Below are positions 8,514 to 17,039 of a stretch of 64,000 nucleotides of DNA, piece after piece. The position numbers and the translations under genes were made by a program. Where the stretch lies: assembly GCA_050944685.1 (NCBI GenBank), contig JBMNRP010000005.1, forward strand, positions 1-64,000. The letters are read 5' to 3'. Below the pieces are notes generated by a model. That model searched no databases. It had not been told where the DNA came from and saw only the letters and a list, made by a program, of their open reading frames with translations. Positions within the stretch are counted from its first letter, which is position 1, and each line of letters starts with the position of its first letter. The DNA is from CADBRN01 sp050944685 (lineage in GTDB: Bacteria; Bacillota; Clostridia; Lachnospirales; Lachnospiraceae).

Positions 8514-8540
8514 GATTTCCTTCCGGACGGGCCGGCCGTG

Positions 8541-9845
8541 TTATTCGTCGAGTGAGCGGAACGCGTCGTCCAGATCTCCGATGATATCGTCGATGTGCTC
8601 GGTTCCGATCGAAAGACGGATCGTATTCGGGAAAATTCCCGCCGCCTTCAGTTCCTCCTGATTGAGCTCCGCGTGAGTCGTCGTAGCCGGATGAATGACC
8701 AGACTCTTGACATCCGCGACATTGGCCAGAAGCGAGAAGATCTGCAGATGATCAATAAACCGGAAGGCGGTATCCTGGTCCCCTTTGATATTAAAGGTAA
8801 AAATAGAGGCTCCGCCGTTCGGAAAATATTTTTCGAAAAGCGCATGATCCGGGTGATCCGGGAGCGACGGATGATTGACGCTTTCCACATGCGGATTCTT
8901 CACCAGATATTCCACAACCTTCTTTGTGTTTTCTATATGACGGTCCAGGCGGAGCGGCAGTGTCTCGACACCCTGCAGAAGCAGAAACGCGTTGAACGGC
9001 GAAATTGTCGCGCCCGTATCCCGCAGAAGAATCGCGCGGACATATGTCACGAATGCCGCTTTGCCTGCCGCCTGTACAAAGGAGATACCGTGATAGCTGG
9101 GATTCGGCTCGGAAAACTGCGGATAATTGCCGCTGGCGCTCCAGTCGAAATTTCCGGAGTCAACAATCACGCCGCCGAGCGTCGTCCCGTGGCCGCCGAG
9201 AAACTTTGTCGCGGAGTGGACCACGATATCCGCACCGTGTTCGATCGGCCGGATAAGATAGGGCGTTCCGAACGTATTGTCGATAATAAGGGGAAGGCCG
9301 TGTCTGTGCGCAATCTCCGCAATAGCGTCAATATCCGGAATGTCGCTGTTCGGATTTCCGAGCGTCTCAATATAGACCGCACGGGTATTATCCCGAATCG
9401 CACCCTCTACCTCTGATAGATCATGGACATTGACAAAAGTCGTCTCGATACCGTACTGGCTGAGCGTATGCTCCAGCAGGTTGTAGCTCCCCCCGTAGAT
9501 GGTCTTCTGCGCTACCAGATGTCCTCCCGCGCGGACGGCGGCGATGATCGCGTATGTCACGGCAGCCGCCCCCGACGCCGTGGCGAGTCCCGCAACTCCC
9601 CCCTCAAGAGCCGCGACCCGCTCTTCAAAAACGGCCTGAGTGCTGTTCGTCAGCCTTCCGTAGATATTGCCGGCATCACGCAGGTTGAAGCGGTCCGCGG
9701 CGTGCCGGCTGCTGTGAAAAACATAGGAGGTAGTCTGGTAAATCGGTACGGCGCGGGAATCCGTCGCGGGATCCGCTTTCTCCTGACCTGCGTGAATCGC
9801 GATTGTCTCAAATTTCAGTTTTCTGTCCTTTTGTGCTGTCGCCAT
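8541..9845 (-). CDS. metY: O-acetylhomoserine sulfhydrylase (PLP-dependent)
   Basis: Cys/Met-metabolism PLP enzyme of 434 residues, the length of O-acetylhomoserine (thiol)-lyases. It forms homocysteine from O-acetylhomoserine and sulfide. The N-terminus FETIAIHAGQ, the motif QTTSYVF and the PLP lysine in VVHSATKFLGGHGTTLGG are visible. The internal extension between the PLP lysine and the C-terminal domain separates it from shorter cystathionine gamma-synthases, though that activity cannot be fully excluded. It lies 90 nt after cysK on the same strand with no terminator between, so co-transcription from the cysK promoter is likely. Confidence 0.9.
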   Translation of the reverse strand: MATAQKDRKLKFETIAIHAGQEKADPATDSRAVPIYQTTSYVFHSSRHAADRFNLRDAGNIYGRLTNSTQAVFEERVAALEGGVAGLATASGAAAVTYAIIAAVRAGGHLVAQKTIYGGSYNLLEHTLSQYGIETTFVNVHDLSEVEGAIRDNTRAVYIETLGNPNSDIPDIDAIAEIAHRHGLPLIIDNTFGTPYLIRPIEHGADIVVHSATKFLGGHGTTLGGVIVDSGNFDWSASGNYPQFSEPNPSYHGISFVQAAGKAAFVTYVRAILLRDTGATISPFNAFLLLQGVETLPLRLDRHIENTKKVVEYLVKNPHVESVNHPSLPDHPDHALFEKYFPNGGASIFTFNIKGDQDTAFRFIDHLQIFSLLANVADVKSLVIHPATTTHAELNQEELKAAGIFPNTIRLSIGTEHIDDIIGDLDDAFRSLDE

Positions 9846-9935
9846 AACCGTGTAGCTCCTTTCTTTTCCTGATGTATGTAAACTGTGATGAACGGGGTGC
9901 CTCCCGGGCGGCGCACAAAAGGCGCTCTCCCGGAA

Positions 9936-10868
9936 TCAATTTTCAAACAGAGGTGTCGAGTAATAGCGGTCTCCGGAATCCGGAAGCAAAACGACGAGCG
10001 TCTTTCCCCTGTTTTCGGGGCGTTTCGCGACCTCGGTCGCCGCGTAAAGGGCCGCTCCGGAAGAAATTCCCACCAGAATGCCCTCGGTCCGGGCAAGCTT
10101 TCTGGCAACCGTAAAGCATACCTCATTGTCCACCGGGAACACTTCGTCGTAGATACCTGTATCGAGAACCTTCGGAATAAAGCCGGCCCCGATTCCCTGA
10201 ATCTTATGCGGTCCCCCGTGTCCCTCGGAGAGAACCGGGGAGGTCTTCGGCTCAATCGCGATTACCCTGATGTCCGGATTTTTCTCCTTCAGATATTTTC
10301 CGGTTCCGGTGATCGTTCCGCCGGTTCCGATTCCGGCAAGGAAATAGTCAAGCTTTCCGTCGGTGTCCTCCCAGATCTCCGGACCGGTCGTCTCATAATG
10401 GGCCTTCGGGTTCGACTCATTGTCAAACTGTCCTGTCAGATAGGCTCCGGGGGTGTTTTCTACAATTTCTCTGGCCTTTGCGATCGCTCCCGCCATACCC
10501 TTGCTGCCGTCGGTCAGGACAACCTGCGCGCCATAAGCCTTCAGGATGTTTCTGCGCTCGACGCTCATCGTCTCCGGCATGGTCAGGATAGCCTTATAAC
10601 CCTTCGCCGCCGCTACGGAGGCCAGTCCGATTCCCGTGTTTCCGGAGGTAGGCTCTACGATCACCGAGCCCGGCTTCAGATCTCCCGCCTTCTCGGCGTC
10701 GCTGATCATTCGCAGGGCGATGCGGTCTTTCACGCTCCCGGCCGGGTTAAAATATTCCAGCTTTACCAGGATCTTCGCCTCCAGCTTTTCCGCCTTCTCA
10801 TAATTCTGAACCTCCATGAGCGGGGTATGTCCGATCAGTTCCGTTGCCTTTGAATAAATGTTTGCCAT
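9936..10868 (-). CDS. cysK: Cysteine synthase A (O-acetylserine sulfhydrylase)
   Basis: PLP enzyme of 310 residues making cysteine from O-acetylserine and sulfide. Motifs: PAGSVKDRIAL with the Schiff-base lysine, the substrate loop PTSGNTGIGLA and the phosphate-binding GIGTGGTITGTGKYL. Start ATG follows AGGAG. A near-consensus promoter with a palindromic operator-like sequence lies directly upstream (10912-10967). Confidence 0.96.
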   Translation of the reverse strand: MANIYSKATELIGHTPLMEVQNYEKAEKLEAKILVKLEYFNPAGSVKDRIALRMISDAEKAGDLKPGSVIVEPTSGNTGIGLASVAAAKGYKAILTMPETMSVERRNILKAYGAQVVLTDGSKGMAGAIAKAREIVENTPGAYLTGQFDNESNPKAHYETTGPEIWEDTDGKLDYFLAGIGTGGTITGTGKYLKEKNPDIRVIAIEPKTSPVLSEGHGGPHKIQGIGAGFIPKVLDTGIYDEVFPVDNEVCFTVARKLARTEGILVGISSGAALYAATEVAKRPENRGKTLVVLLPDSGDRYYSTPLFEN

Positions 10869-10911
10869 AATTCTGCTCTCCTTTGCCGAAGTATTCGTTT
10901 GAACTGCTTTT

Positions 10912-10967
10912 TCCTAGATGTCCTAGTTGTTAAGTAGGATTATAGTAATACGGGGGTCGGATGTCAA
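10912..10967 (-). promoter_or_regulatory. cysK promoter with overlapping TCCTA palindrome
   Basis: Minus-strand TTGACA (10962-10967) and TATAAT (10939-10944) are both consensus and 17 bp apart. The region around the transcription start holds a palindrome TCCTA-N9-TAGGA (10921-10939), abutting the -10 box, plus another TCCTAG half-site at 10912-10917. A repressor binding here would block initiation. The adjacent Rrf2 protein is the natural candidate (inference). Confidence 0.75.
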
Positions 10968-11017
10968 GACCTTTCTTGAAAAAGATTCCGGAAATTTTCT
11001 TCCCCGGAAATATGCAT

Positions 11018-11058
11018 CAGAAAACCCGGCGCCGGCCGCTCACACAGCCGGTGCCGGG
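11018..11058 (-). terminator. Rho-independent terminator after the sigma-like gene
   Basis: A 12-bp GC-rich stem (11025-11036 with 11047-11058, one G-T pair) followed on the minus strand by TTTTCT. It separates the sigma-like gene from cysK. Confidence 0.75.
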
Positions 11059-11075
11059 AACCTTCGTTTCCGCAA

Positions 11076-11951
11076 TTATTCTCTGTTGTTCTCCGGTTCG
11101 TCTCCGGATTTATCTTCTCTGACGCTTTCCCCGGTCAGCCGGAGAATGGCTTCCACCTCTTCCTCCGGGATGTCCATAAACTCAGCTACCTCGTCAACAT
11201 AAACCTTTCTCCCCATCTCGTCCTTCAGAACTTCGATGTAATCGTTCAGTTCCTCGACACGGTCCACCATGCGCCGGTCGCGCGTCCTGACCTCCCGGTT
11301 CTCCGCGATAAAGGTCAGCATTCCGGACCGGACATCGGACAATACCTCTTTGGCAAACCTCTCTTCCGCGAGCGGGGCTTTGAAATCAAATCTTTCTGCT
11401 GCAAGCATTCCCTGGAGATTTCCCTCCTGAACCAGATCCTGGAGCAGAATGCCCGGGGTGTACAGATCCATGGCGAGATCCGCGATGCGCGGGAGAAGCA
11501 TCTCCAGAAGCTCATTCACGGCGCCGGAACCGCCGCCGGACGCCTCCCCGGATGCGGCGCGCCGGATGGCGGAGAGAAACTCAGGGGACCCGACCGCCGG
11601 AGCGCGGAGCGCATTCAGTTCTTCCAGATAGCGGCGGATATAGTCATCCTCCGCCTGGGACCACTCCTTTTTCTTCGCGGGAGAGAACGGTCCGCCCTCT
11701 GCATCGGACTTCCGGTCTCCCGCCCCGCCCGGTTCGCCGGAGGCTTCCAGATCACTCGCCTTTCCCCCGATGGTCACCTTTTTCGACCGGAGAAATTCGA
11801 GGACCATGTTCATCTGCTCCCCGGAAAACTCATACTCGGAAAACACGTCCCGGACGACACGCTCCTGAATATAATAATTTTGTTCTTTTGCCTGTTCGAG
11901 GATCCCGGCAAGTTTCGAGCGGAATCCCTCCTGCGTGAGATTTTCTTTCAT
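11076..11951 (-). CDS. Sigma-70-like protein lacking promoter-recognition regions
   Basis: A 291-residue protein related to the primary sigma factor. Residues 8-60 look like region 1.1, 103-114 (DDYIRRYLEELN) like region 1.2, and 150-190 like regions 2.1-2.2, the core-RNAP-binding helix (LLQDLVQEGNLQGMLAAERF matches the DLIQEGNIGL pattern). Residues 226-276 match region 3 (RVEELNDYIEVLKDEMGR). The aromatic STYATWWIRQAI segment of regions 2.3/2.4 is replaced by unrelated sequence, and region 4 is absent. It may bind core polymerase without recognising promoters. The ribosome binding site is weak. The terminator at 11018-11058 follows it. Confidence 0.7.
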   Translation of the reverse strand: MKENLTQEGFRSKLAGILEQAKEQNYYIQERVVRDVFSEYEFSGEQMNMVLEFLRSKKVTIGGKASDLEASGEPGGAGDRKSDAEGGPFSPAKKKEWSQAEDDYIRRYLEELNALRAPAVGSPEFLSAIRRAASGEASGGGSGAVNELLEMLLPRIADLAMDLYTPGILLQDLVQEGNLQGMLAAERFDFKAPLAEERFAKEVLSDVRSGMLTFIAENREVRTRDRRMVDRVEELNDYIEVLKDEMGRKVYVDEVAEFMDIPEEEVEAILRLTGESVREDKSGDEPENNRE

Positions 11952-12014
11952 AGAAATTCAATCTTTCTGTTCCGGAAGGAGAACGTTTCTTCCCAACCCG
12001 CCTCCGGCCGGCTG

Positions 12015-13172
12015 TTATGACAGAGAATCGGCGATTTCCGAATAATCCGCCTTTTTTTCGGTGATTTTGGCATAGCTTACGATGCGCTCCGACAGGCGCT
12101 TCGTCTCGACGTACTGCCGGATAATGACCTCCGGAACCTGTTCCTTCAGTTCTTCCTCGGAAAGCCCGTAGGTATCCGCCATCTTTTTCTCTTCTTCCTG
12201 AAATTCGGGGTCTTCCGTGCTCATCCCTTCCGCTTTTTCCAGCGCCTCCACCTGCAGATTTTCCCGGGCAAGTTCTTTCGCGTAATTCTGAACATTCTCG
12301 TCGAACTCGTCCTGGGTCATGCCGATCTCGGAGAGATACTCTTCGAGCGTCTCACCGCTCTCCTTGATCTGTTCCTCGGTGGACTGTCTGACAGCGTCCT
12401 CGCACTCTTCGACGTCCGACTGTCTCAGTGTGATGAGCGTGGAATTATTGCTTACCGCATCCCAGGCCTCCTGATACAGAGAATCCTCCGTGACCGTCTC
12501 ACTCTGGGATTCCATCTCGGTTCGCGCATTTGCGAGCGTCTCCTCTGTGATACCCTGTGCCCGGCTGATCTTATTGACCGTCACGTGAAAAACAACGTCT
12601 TTTCCGTTCAGCTCATCGACGCCGTAATCATCCGGAAATTTCAGATTCAGATCCTTTGTCTCGCCGGCCTTCATCCCGATCAGCCCGTCCTCAAAACCGT
12701 CGATGTAGGAGCCGGATCCGATCACCAGATCTACCCCCGTAGCGGTTCCTCCGTCAAACGACTTGCCGTCTATCTCTCCCTCGTAGGAAATATTGACGGT
12801 ATCTCCGTCCCGGACGGATGCACCCGGATCCGTGACTTCCGTCGCTTCCGCCTGGCTCTCCGCGTATTCCTGTACGTCCTCATCCGTGATTTCGTAGACC
12901 GTGCGGGTCAGCTCAAGCCCTTTGTACGTGCCGAGCCGGTAGCACTTTTCGATCGCGAGATCCTGATCCGAAACCGGATAATTCACCTCCGATGAGGAGG
13001 ATACTTCCGATCCGGACACTTCTTCTGCCGACTCCGCAGAACTGCTTTCCGCGACGGCCTCCGAAGAGGAAGACGAGGTTCCTCCGCAGCCTGACAGGGT
13101 CAGCACAGCAGCAAGACCCGCTCCGGCTGCTGTCAGAATGATTTTGAACACTTCCTTTTTTTCCATTTTCAT
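12015..13172 (-). CDS. FKBP-type / trigger-factor-like peptidyl-prolyl isomerase lipoprotein
   Basis: A 385-residue secreted lipoprotein. The start at 13172 (GGGGAG Shine-Dalgarno) gives a lipoprotein signal peptide with lipobox LTLSGC at about 25-30 and then a Ser-rich linker. The middle resembles the FKBP domain of trigger factor (VRDGDTVNISYEGEIDGK, FDGGTATG, GFEDGLIGMKAGE). The C-terminal 170 residues are charged and helical like the trigger-factor/SurA chaperone arm. A predicted extracytoplasmic folding helper. A longer frame continues upstream to 13349 but lacks a signal-peptide-compatible start. Confidence 0.85.
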   Translation of the reverse strand: MKMEKKEVFKIILTAAGAGLAAVLTLSGCGGTSSSSSEAVAESSSAESAEEVSGSEVSSSSEVNYPVSDQDLAIEKCYRLGTYKGLELTRTVYEITDEDVQEYAESQAEATEVTDPGASVRDGDTVNISYEGEIDGKSFDGGTATGVDLVIGSGSYIDGFEDGLIGMKAGETKDLNLKFPDDYGVDELNGKDVVFHVTVNKISRAQGITEETLANARTEMESQSETVTEDSLYQEAWDAVSNNSTLITLRQSDVEECEDAVRQSTEEQIKESGETLEEYLSEIGMTQDEFDENVQNYAKELARENLQVEALEKAEGMSTEDPEFQEEEKKMADTYGLSEEELKEQVPEVIIRQYVETKRLSERIVSYAKITEKKADYSEIADSLS

Positions 13173-13345
13173 TTGACTCCCCTTACCGATCGGCCGGTTA
13201 ATATCCGACCGTGCCGACCAATCTGACATTCCGGAGTTCCCCTTCGGCTCCGGAACGCGATGTTTTCCCGGCTTTCTCCTGTCCCCGCCGGAAACTTTTT
13301 CTGCATCCCGCGGGAATCGCCCGCGGAACCGTAAACTTCCGTCCC

Positions 13346-14833
13346 TCATACTTCGGAATCGATGTTTTCGATGTCCTGGTCCTCGGAATCGCTTCCGCCG
13401 GAATCCTTCTGAGTATCGTCCTCAGACGAATCCGATCCGTTCCCGCCGGAATCTTCGGAGGAATCCGATGATTCTTCGTCCGTGGTGCTCTGATCCGTGG
13501 TACTGTCTGCATCGCTTCTCTTTTCGGCGGCATCCAGCGCCTCTTTCTGAACCAGAGTGGAGTACGCCTCGATTCCCTCGTTCATCAACGTGTCGAATTC
13601 TTCTTTATTATCGATTTCATGTATGCCCACACGAACATAATCGTCCCCGGTCTGCATCCAGTACATCTCTTCCGGATTGTCAATGCAGAAATAAACAAAG
13701 CCTGCCTCCGAAAGCAACTCAAACTTTTCATTGCTGCTGCTGTAGGAATCCCAGGACCCGATATCGCCCTGGCCGGGGAAGATCAGAATATCCGTGTCCC
13801 CGATCACAGGATCTGCCTCTTTCTCCCATTTTTTCAGATCCTCCCGGACCAGAGAAACCTCGCTTCCGTAGCTGATGCCCCCGTATGTGTAGCACCCGAG
13901 GATCCAGCCTTCGTCCTTCAGCTTATTGATCACATTGGAGAGGGCTGCCGTCTGGGCGGAATCCGAAACACTGTACCCGAGAACACCGTCGCTTCCGGTC
14001 AGAGCCAGAATGCCGCGCGCTCCGTCCACAGAAAAATCCGGATTTTCCGCGACGAATTCGTCCACGCAGGTGATCACATCAAAAGCGCCCGTCTTCGTAG
14101 TTCCGTCGGAGGTCTGGTCATCGTTGACCAGTTCGCCGGAAGAATTGATCTCAATGCCGTCCGCATAATTGACGTACTCCGAAAGGTCGGAGCTTTCGTC
14201 CGAATCCCCGTAAGAGACGTCCCTCTGGGAAATAATCAGAGGCTTTTTCCCCGCAGGAACCTTCAGGGCTTCTTTCTGATACCCGTCAGAGTCCGTCAGG
14301 GAGGTGAGACTGTAAAAATCGACCAGAACATAGTCGTCCTCGTAGAGTTTTTCCAGAATCTCCTTGAATTCGCTGACGGTAAGAACGCCGTCCGGAGTAG
14401 TCTCCCCATCGATCGCGAGCTTCGGAAAGGAAAGATGAAGGACCTCCGTCGTCGTTTCCGAGGCCGCGGAGCTTCCGGAAACAGACGCAACCGCCTCCGT
14501 CTCCTTCGAATTCTGCTTTCCGCCGCTGAGATAACTTCCGGATTTTGTCAGGGCAAAAATCAGAGCCGCGACGACGCCGACCATCACCGCCACCGTGAGA
14601 ATGACGCGTTTTCTCAGCTGCTTCTGCCTGCGTTCGCGCGCGTTGGAGCGACGCTTCTTCCAGTCCTCCGCTGTCTCAGCAGATTCCTCCGGTTCCCCGG
14701 AATCGGATTCATCACCGGCGTGGCGGCGGAAAGAATCCTTCTCTTCCTCGTAATCGTCCCAGGAATATATCCGACGCTTCTTTCCCCGGCCGGACGTATT
14801 CTCCTCATTATCAAATCTGTCGTCTGTGGCCAC
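13346..14833 (-). CDS. Polysaccharide-deacetylase-like membrane protein, catalytic residues apparently lost
   Basis: A 495-residue membrane-anchored protein starting at a GTG (14831-14833) 7 nt after GGAGG. A charged cytoplasmic N-terminus (1-75), one TM (about 77-97), a Ser/Thr linker, and then an extracytoplasmic domain (about 130-420) similar to large CE4-like proteins of Lachnospiraceae (LTVSEFKEILEKLYEDDYVLVD, GARGILALTG, DEGWILGCYTYGG). The canonical TFDDG motif reads ISQRDVSYG and the HxxxH metal site is not evident, so it may be a binding protein rather than an enzyme. The acidic, Ser/Asp-rich C-terminus (about 440-495) is low complexity. The lipoprotein gene follows on the same strand. 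Confidence 0.7.
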   Translation of the reverse strand: MATDDRFDNEENTSGRGKKRRIYSWDDYEEEKDSFRRHAGDESDSGEPEESAETAEDWKKRRSNARERRQKQLRKRVILTVAVMVGVVAALIFALTKSGSYLSGGKQNSKETEAVASVSGSSAASETTTEVLHLSFPKLAIDGETTPDGVLTVSEFKEILEKLYEDDYVLVDFYSLTSLTDSDGYQKEALKVPAGKKPLIISQRDVSYGDSDESSDLSEYVNYADGIEINSSGELVNDDQTSDGTTKTGAFDVITCVDEFVAENPDFSVDGARGILALTGSDGVLGYSVSDSAQTAALSNVINKLKDEGWILGCYTYGGISYGSEVSLVREDLKKWEKEADPVIGDTDILIFPGQGDIGSWDSYSSSNEKFELLSEAGFVYFCIDNPEEMYWMQTGDDYVRVGIHEIDNKEEFDTLMNEGIEAYSTLVQKEALDAAEKRSDADSTTDQSTTDEESSDSSEDSGGNGSDSSEDDTQKDSGGSDSEDQDIENIDSEV

Positions 14834-14865
14834 ACCATTTCCTCCAGAATGAAAAATATACCAAC

Positions 14866-14894
14866 ATCATATCGCATGAAAGCCCGAAAAGCAA
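14866..14894 (-). promoter_or_regulatory. Promoter of the deacetylase-like gene
   Basis: Minus-strand TTGCTT (14889-14894) and TATGAT (14866-14871), 17 bp apart. Confidence 0.5.
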
Positions 14895-14933
14895 ATCCGG
14901 AGTGGTACCCGGATGCCACGGTGGATTTGACGA

Positions 14934-14962
14934 TTGCCAACACTCTCCCCAGATGGTAAAAT
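14934..14962 (+). promoter_or_regulatory. Promoter of the 157-residue membrane protein gene
   Basis: Plus-strand TTGCCA (14934-14939) and TAAAAT (14957-14962), 17 bp apart, about 95 nt before the start at 15062. Confidence 0.45.
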
Positions 14963-15061
14963 GTCTTTGCGGATACGGCCGGATGCGGAAACAGACGGAA
15001 TGTCTCCCGAGGTCACGGAACATCCGAAAAAGGAAAACATAATACGGGAGGTGCGAAGGAT

Positions 15062-15535
15062 ATGCCCTGGTGGGGAATCATGCTCATTGTGATCGGTGCG
15101 ATTGCCGCTGTGATCATCATCCTGACGATCATCGGCAAACGGGCGGAGAAAAAGCAGGCGGAGCAGCAGGAACAGATCAACGCGATGAAACAGGCGGTCA
15201 ACCTGCTGGTAATCGATAAGAAAAAAATGAAAATGGCGGACGCGGGTTTCCCCGATTACGTTCTTGACCAGATGCCGAAAATGGCAAAGCGGGCGAAGAT
15301 GCCTGTCGTGAAGGCGAAGGTCGGTCCGAAGATCACAACCTTTCTGTGCGACCGGGATGTTTACGACGTGATTCCGGTCCGCAAAGAGGTCCGGGCGGAA
15401 ATCAGCGGACTCTACATCGTTTCCGTCAGGGGACTCCGCGGACCGCTCGTATCGGAGAAAGCCCAGAAAAAGAAGAAAAAACAGAACGGAAAGTTCGAGA
15501 CGCTCCTCCGGAAGGGGCGCGGCGAGATCAAATGA
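15062..15535 (+). CDS. Small single-TM membrane protein of unknown function
   Basis: A 157-residue protein with an N-terminal TM (about 3-24) followed by a basic helical segment and a compact basic domain (about 65-135) containing VVKAKVGPKITTFLCDRDVY and EVRAEISGLYIVSVRG. The C-terminus is a Lys-rich tail. The length and layout suggest a conserved cytosol-facing membrane protein. I do not recognise the family. Starts after GGGAGGTG and ends at a bidirectional terminator. Confidence 0.8.
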   Translation: MPWWGIMLIVIGAIAAVIIILTIIGKRAEKKQAEQQEQINAMKQAVNLLVIDKKKMKMADAGFPDYVLDQMPKMAKRAKMPVVKAKVGPKITTFLCDRDVYDVIPVRKEVRAEISGLYIVSVRGLRGPLVSEKAQKKKKKQNGKFETLLRKGRGEIK

Positions 15536-15576
15536 AAAAAACAGCTGCTGCACGACTGTGCCGCGGCTGTTTTTCT
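15534..15576. terminator. Bidirectional terminator between convergent genes
   Basis: ACAGCTGC (15541-15548) pairs with GCGGCTGT (15563-15570), with a smaller CAC/GTG hairpin in the loop. A-run before and T-run after serve both the plus-strand 157-residue gene and the minus-strand DUF1934 gene. Confidence 0.85.
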
Positions 15577-15580
15577 GTTT

Positions 15581-16000
15581 TCAGGTCCGCGGGACGATCT
15601 GCAGACGGACCTGACAGTCCTCCATCGTCTCTCCCGCAATACTCAGTGCATAATGTATCGTGTAGTCGATTTTCTCTTCGCTCTCCTCGAGGATAATCTC
15701 TGTGGCGTATACTTCCGTCCGGAGCTCCCCGAACGGAGTGCGGTAAGGCGCGACCGTCTTTTTGCCCGGAACAAACAGCAGATTGACCCCGACCAGTCCT
15801 TTTTTCCGGACATCCGCGCGGTCGCGGCTGAACCTGATAAAATTCCGGGTGATTTCTCCCGAATCATCCACACACTCTTCGTAATACAGGTAGTGTATTC
15901 CGCCCCGAAAATAATACCGGCCGGGGACCACCAGTTCAATCGGTCCCTGACCATCCGCCGACTGAACGCCGGTCACCGTGACGAGCACCTCTTTTGTCAT
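15581..16000 (-). CDS. DUF1934 (YwiB-like) beta-barrel protein
   Basis: A 139-residue soluble protein whose pattern (VLVTVTGVQ at the N-terminus, YYFRGGIHYLYYEE, a central basic FSRDRADVRKKG, and C-terminal TIHYALSIAGE) matches the DUF1934 family, small calycin-like barrels such as B. subtilis YwiB. Biochemical function is unknown. Shine-Dalgarno AGGAGGGG. It lies 110 nt downstream of murI on the same strand; the gap contains a long palindrome (16026-16053). Confidence 0.75.
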   Translation of the reverse strand: MTKEVLVTVTGVQSADGQGPIELVVPGRYYFRGGIHYLYYEECVDDSGEITRNFIRFSRDRADVRKKGLVGVNLLFVPGKKTVAPYRTPFGELRTEVYATEIILEESEEKIDYTIHYALSIAGETMEDCQVRLQIVPRT

Positions 16001-16025
16001 ATCTTTTCCCCTCCTTTTTCCGCGG

Positions 16026-16053
16026 GACGTGAAAGGGAGCTCCTTTTCACGTC
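16026..16053 (-). repeat. 28-nt interrupted palindrome between murI and the DUF1934 gene
   Basis: GACGTGAAA and TTTCACGTC arms enclose the palindrome GGAGCTCC, with a single mismatched pair. No T-run follows, so it is not a typical terminator. It may be an mRNA stem-loop or a protein-binding site. Confidence 0.5.
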
Positions 16054-16110
16054 ATATCCTCTTCTTCCGGCAGGATATCCGGGAAAACTTCACGCGTCAG
16101 GAGGTTTTCC

Positions 16111-16929
16111 TCAGTAGTTCTCGATCGGCACCTGTGTAGTGGTGATCTCGTATGGCAGAATCGAATTGGCGAACGCGTTGAACTTTTCCACGGTATCGCT
16201 GGCGAAAAACCGGTAGCGGTCTCCGAGTTCTACCTGACCGTCGTTCCTCAGACCGGTCTCATCCAGCATGGAGCCGAGCGCAAGAGCCGTCTCATAGGCA
16301 GGATTGACCAGACATACGTGTTCGCCGACCACCTCCCGCAGAAGCGAGCGCAAAAGAGGATAATGCGTACATCCCATGATCAGCGTATCAATGTCATTCT
16401 TCAGAATATCGGAAAGATAACGCTCCGCGACGATCCGCGTGACAGGATCCTTTGTCCACCCCTCCTCGACGAGCGGAACAAAGAGCGGACACGCCTTGGC
16501 AAAAACCGAGATGCTGCTGTCCGCCTCTGTCAGAAGCTTCTGATAGAGGCCGCTGTTAATGGTTCCTTCTGTGGCGATGACGCCGATGCGCTTGTTTTTT
16601 GTCGTCTTCAGAGCCATATCCGTCCCGGGACGGACTACGCCGATGATCGGGATATCCAGTTCCGGTTTGATCGTGTCGAGTGCCAGTGAGCTGGCGGTAT
16701 TACAGGCGACGACGATGGCTTTTACATTCTGCGTTTTCAGAAAGCGGACGATCTGCCTCGAGAAACGGATGATTGTTTTTTTCGATTTGCTTCCGTACGG
16801 GACGCGCGCGGTATCACCGAAATAAACCAGACGCTCTTCCGGAAGGTTTCTCATGATCTCGCGGACGACCGTGAGGCCGCCGAGACCCGAATCGAACACG
16901 CCGATCGGCGCATATCTGTCAGGATTCAT
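16111..16929 (-). CDS. murI: Glutamate racemase
   Basis: Supplies D-glutamate for peptidoglycan. 272 residues from the ATG at 16929. Motifs: IGVFDSGLGGLTV at the N-terminus, the first catalytic cysteine in VVACNTASSLAL and the second in IMGCTHYPLLRSLL. Frames extend 16 codons further upstream, but the chosen start fits the family and has AGAGG upstream. It lies 110 nt after sufU on the same strand, with no clear terminator between them. Confidence 0.95.
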   Translation of the reverse strand: MNPDRYAPIGVFDSGLGGLTVVREIMRNLPEERLVYFGDTARVPYGSKSKKTIIRFSRQIVRFLKTQNVKAIVVACNTASSLALDTIKPELDIPIIGVVRPGTDMALKTTKNKRIGVIATEGTINSGLYQKLLTEADSSISVFAKACPLFVPLVEEGWTKDPVTRIVAERYLSDILKNDIDTLIMGCTHYPLLRSLLREVVGEHVCLVNPAYETALALGSMLDETGLRNDGQVELGDRYRFFASDTVEKFNAFANSILPYEITTTQVPIENY

Positions 16930-17039
16930 AGAAAGTTTTTCCTCTCCGGCAGCCTGATCTGCAGGCCGCAACAACAAAAACTACAGCCATCTTACCCTTT
17001 CTGTCACCGGATTTCCGGATGCGGAAATGAACCGCGCGG

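Noticed and set aside
16930..17000. 23-codon frame overlapping the murI start
   Set aside because: It has a fair Shine-Dalgarno but no other support, and its sequence is not recognised. It remains possible as a leader but I do not annotate it.
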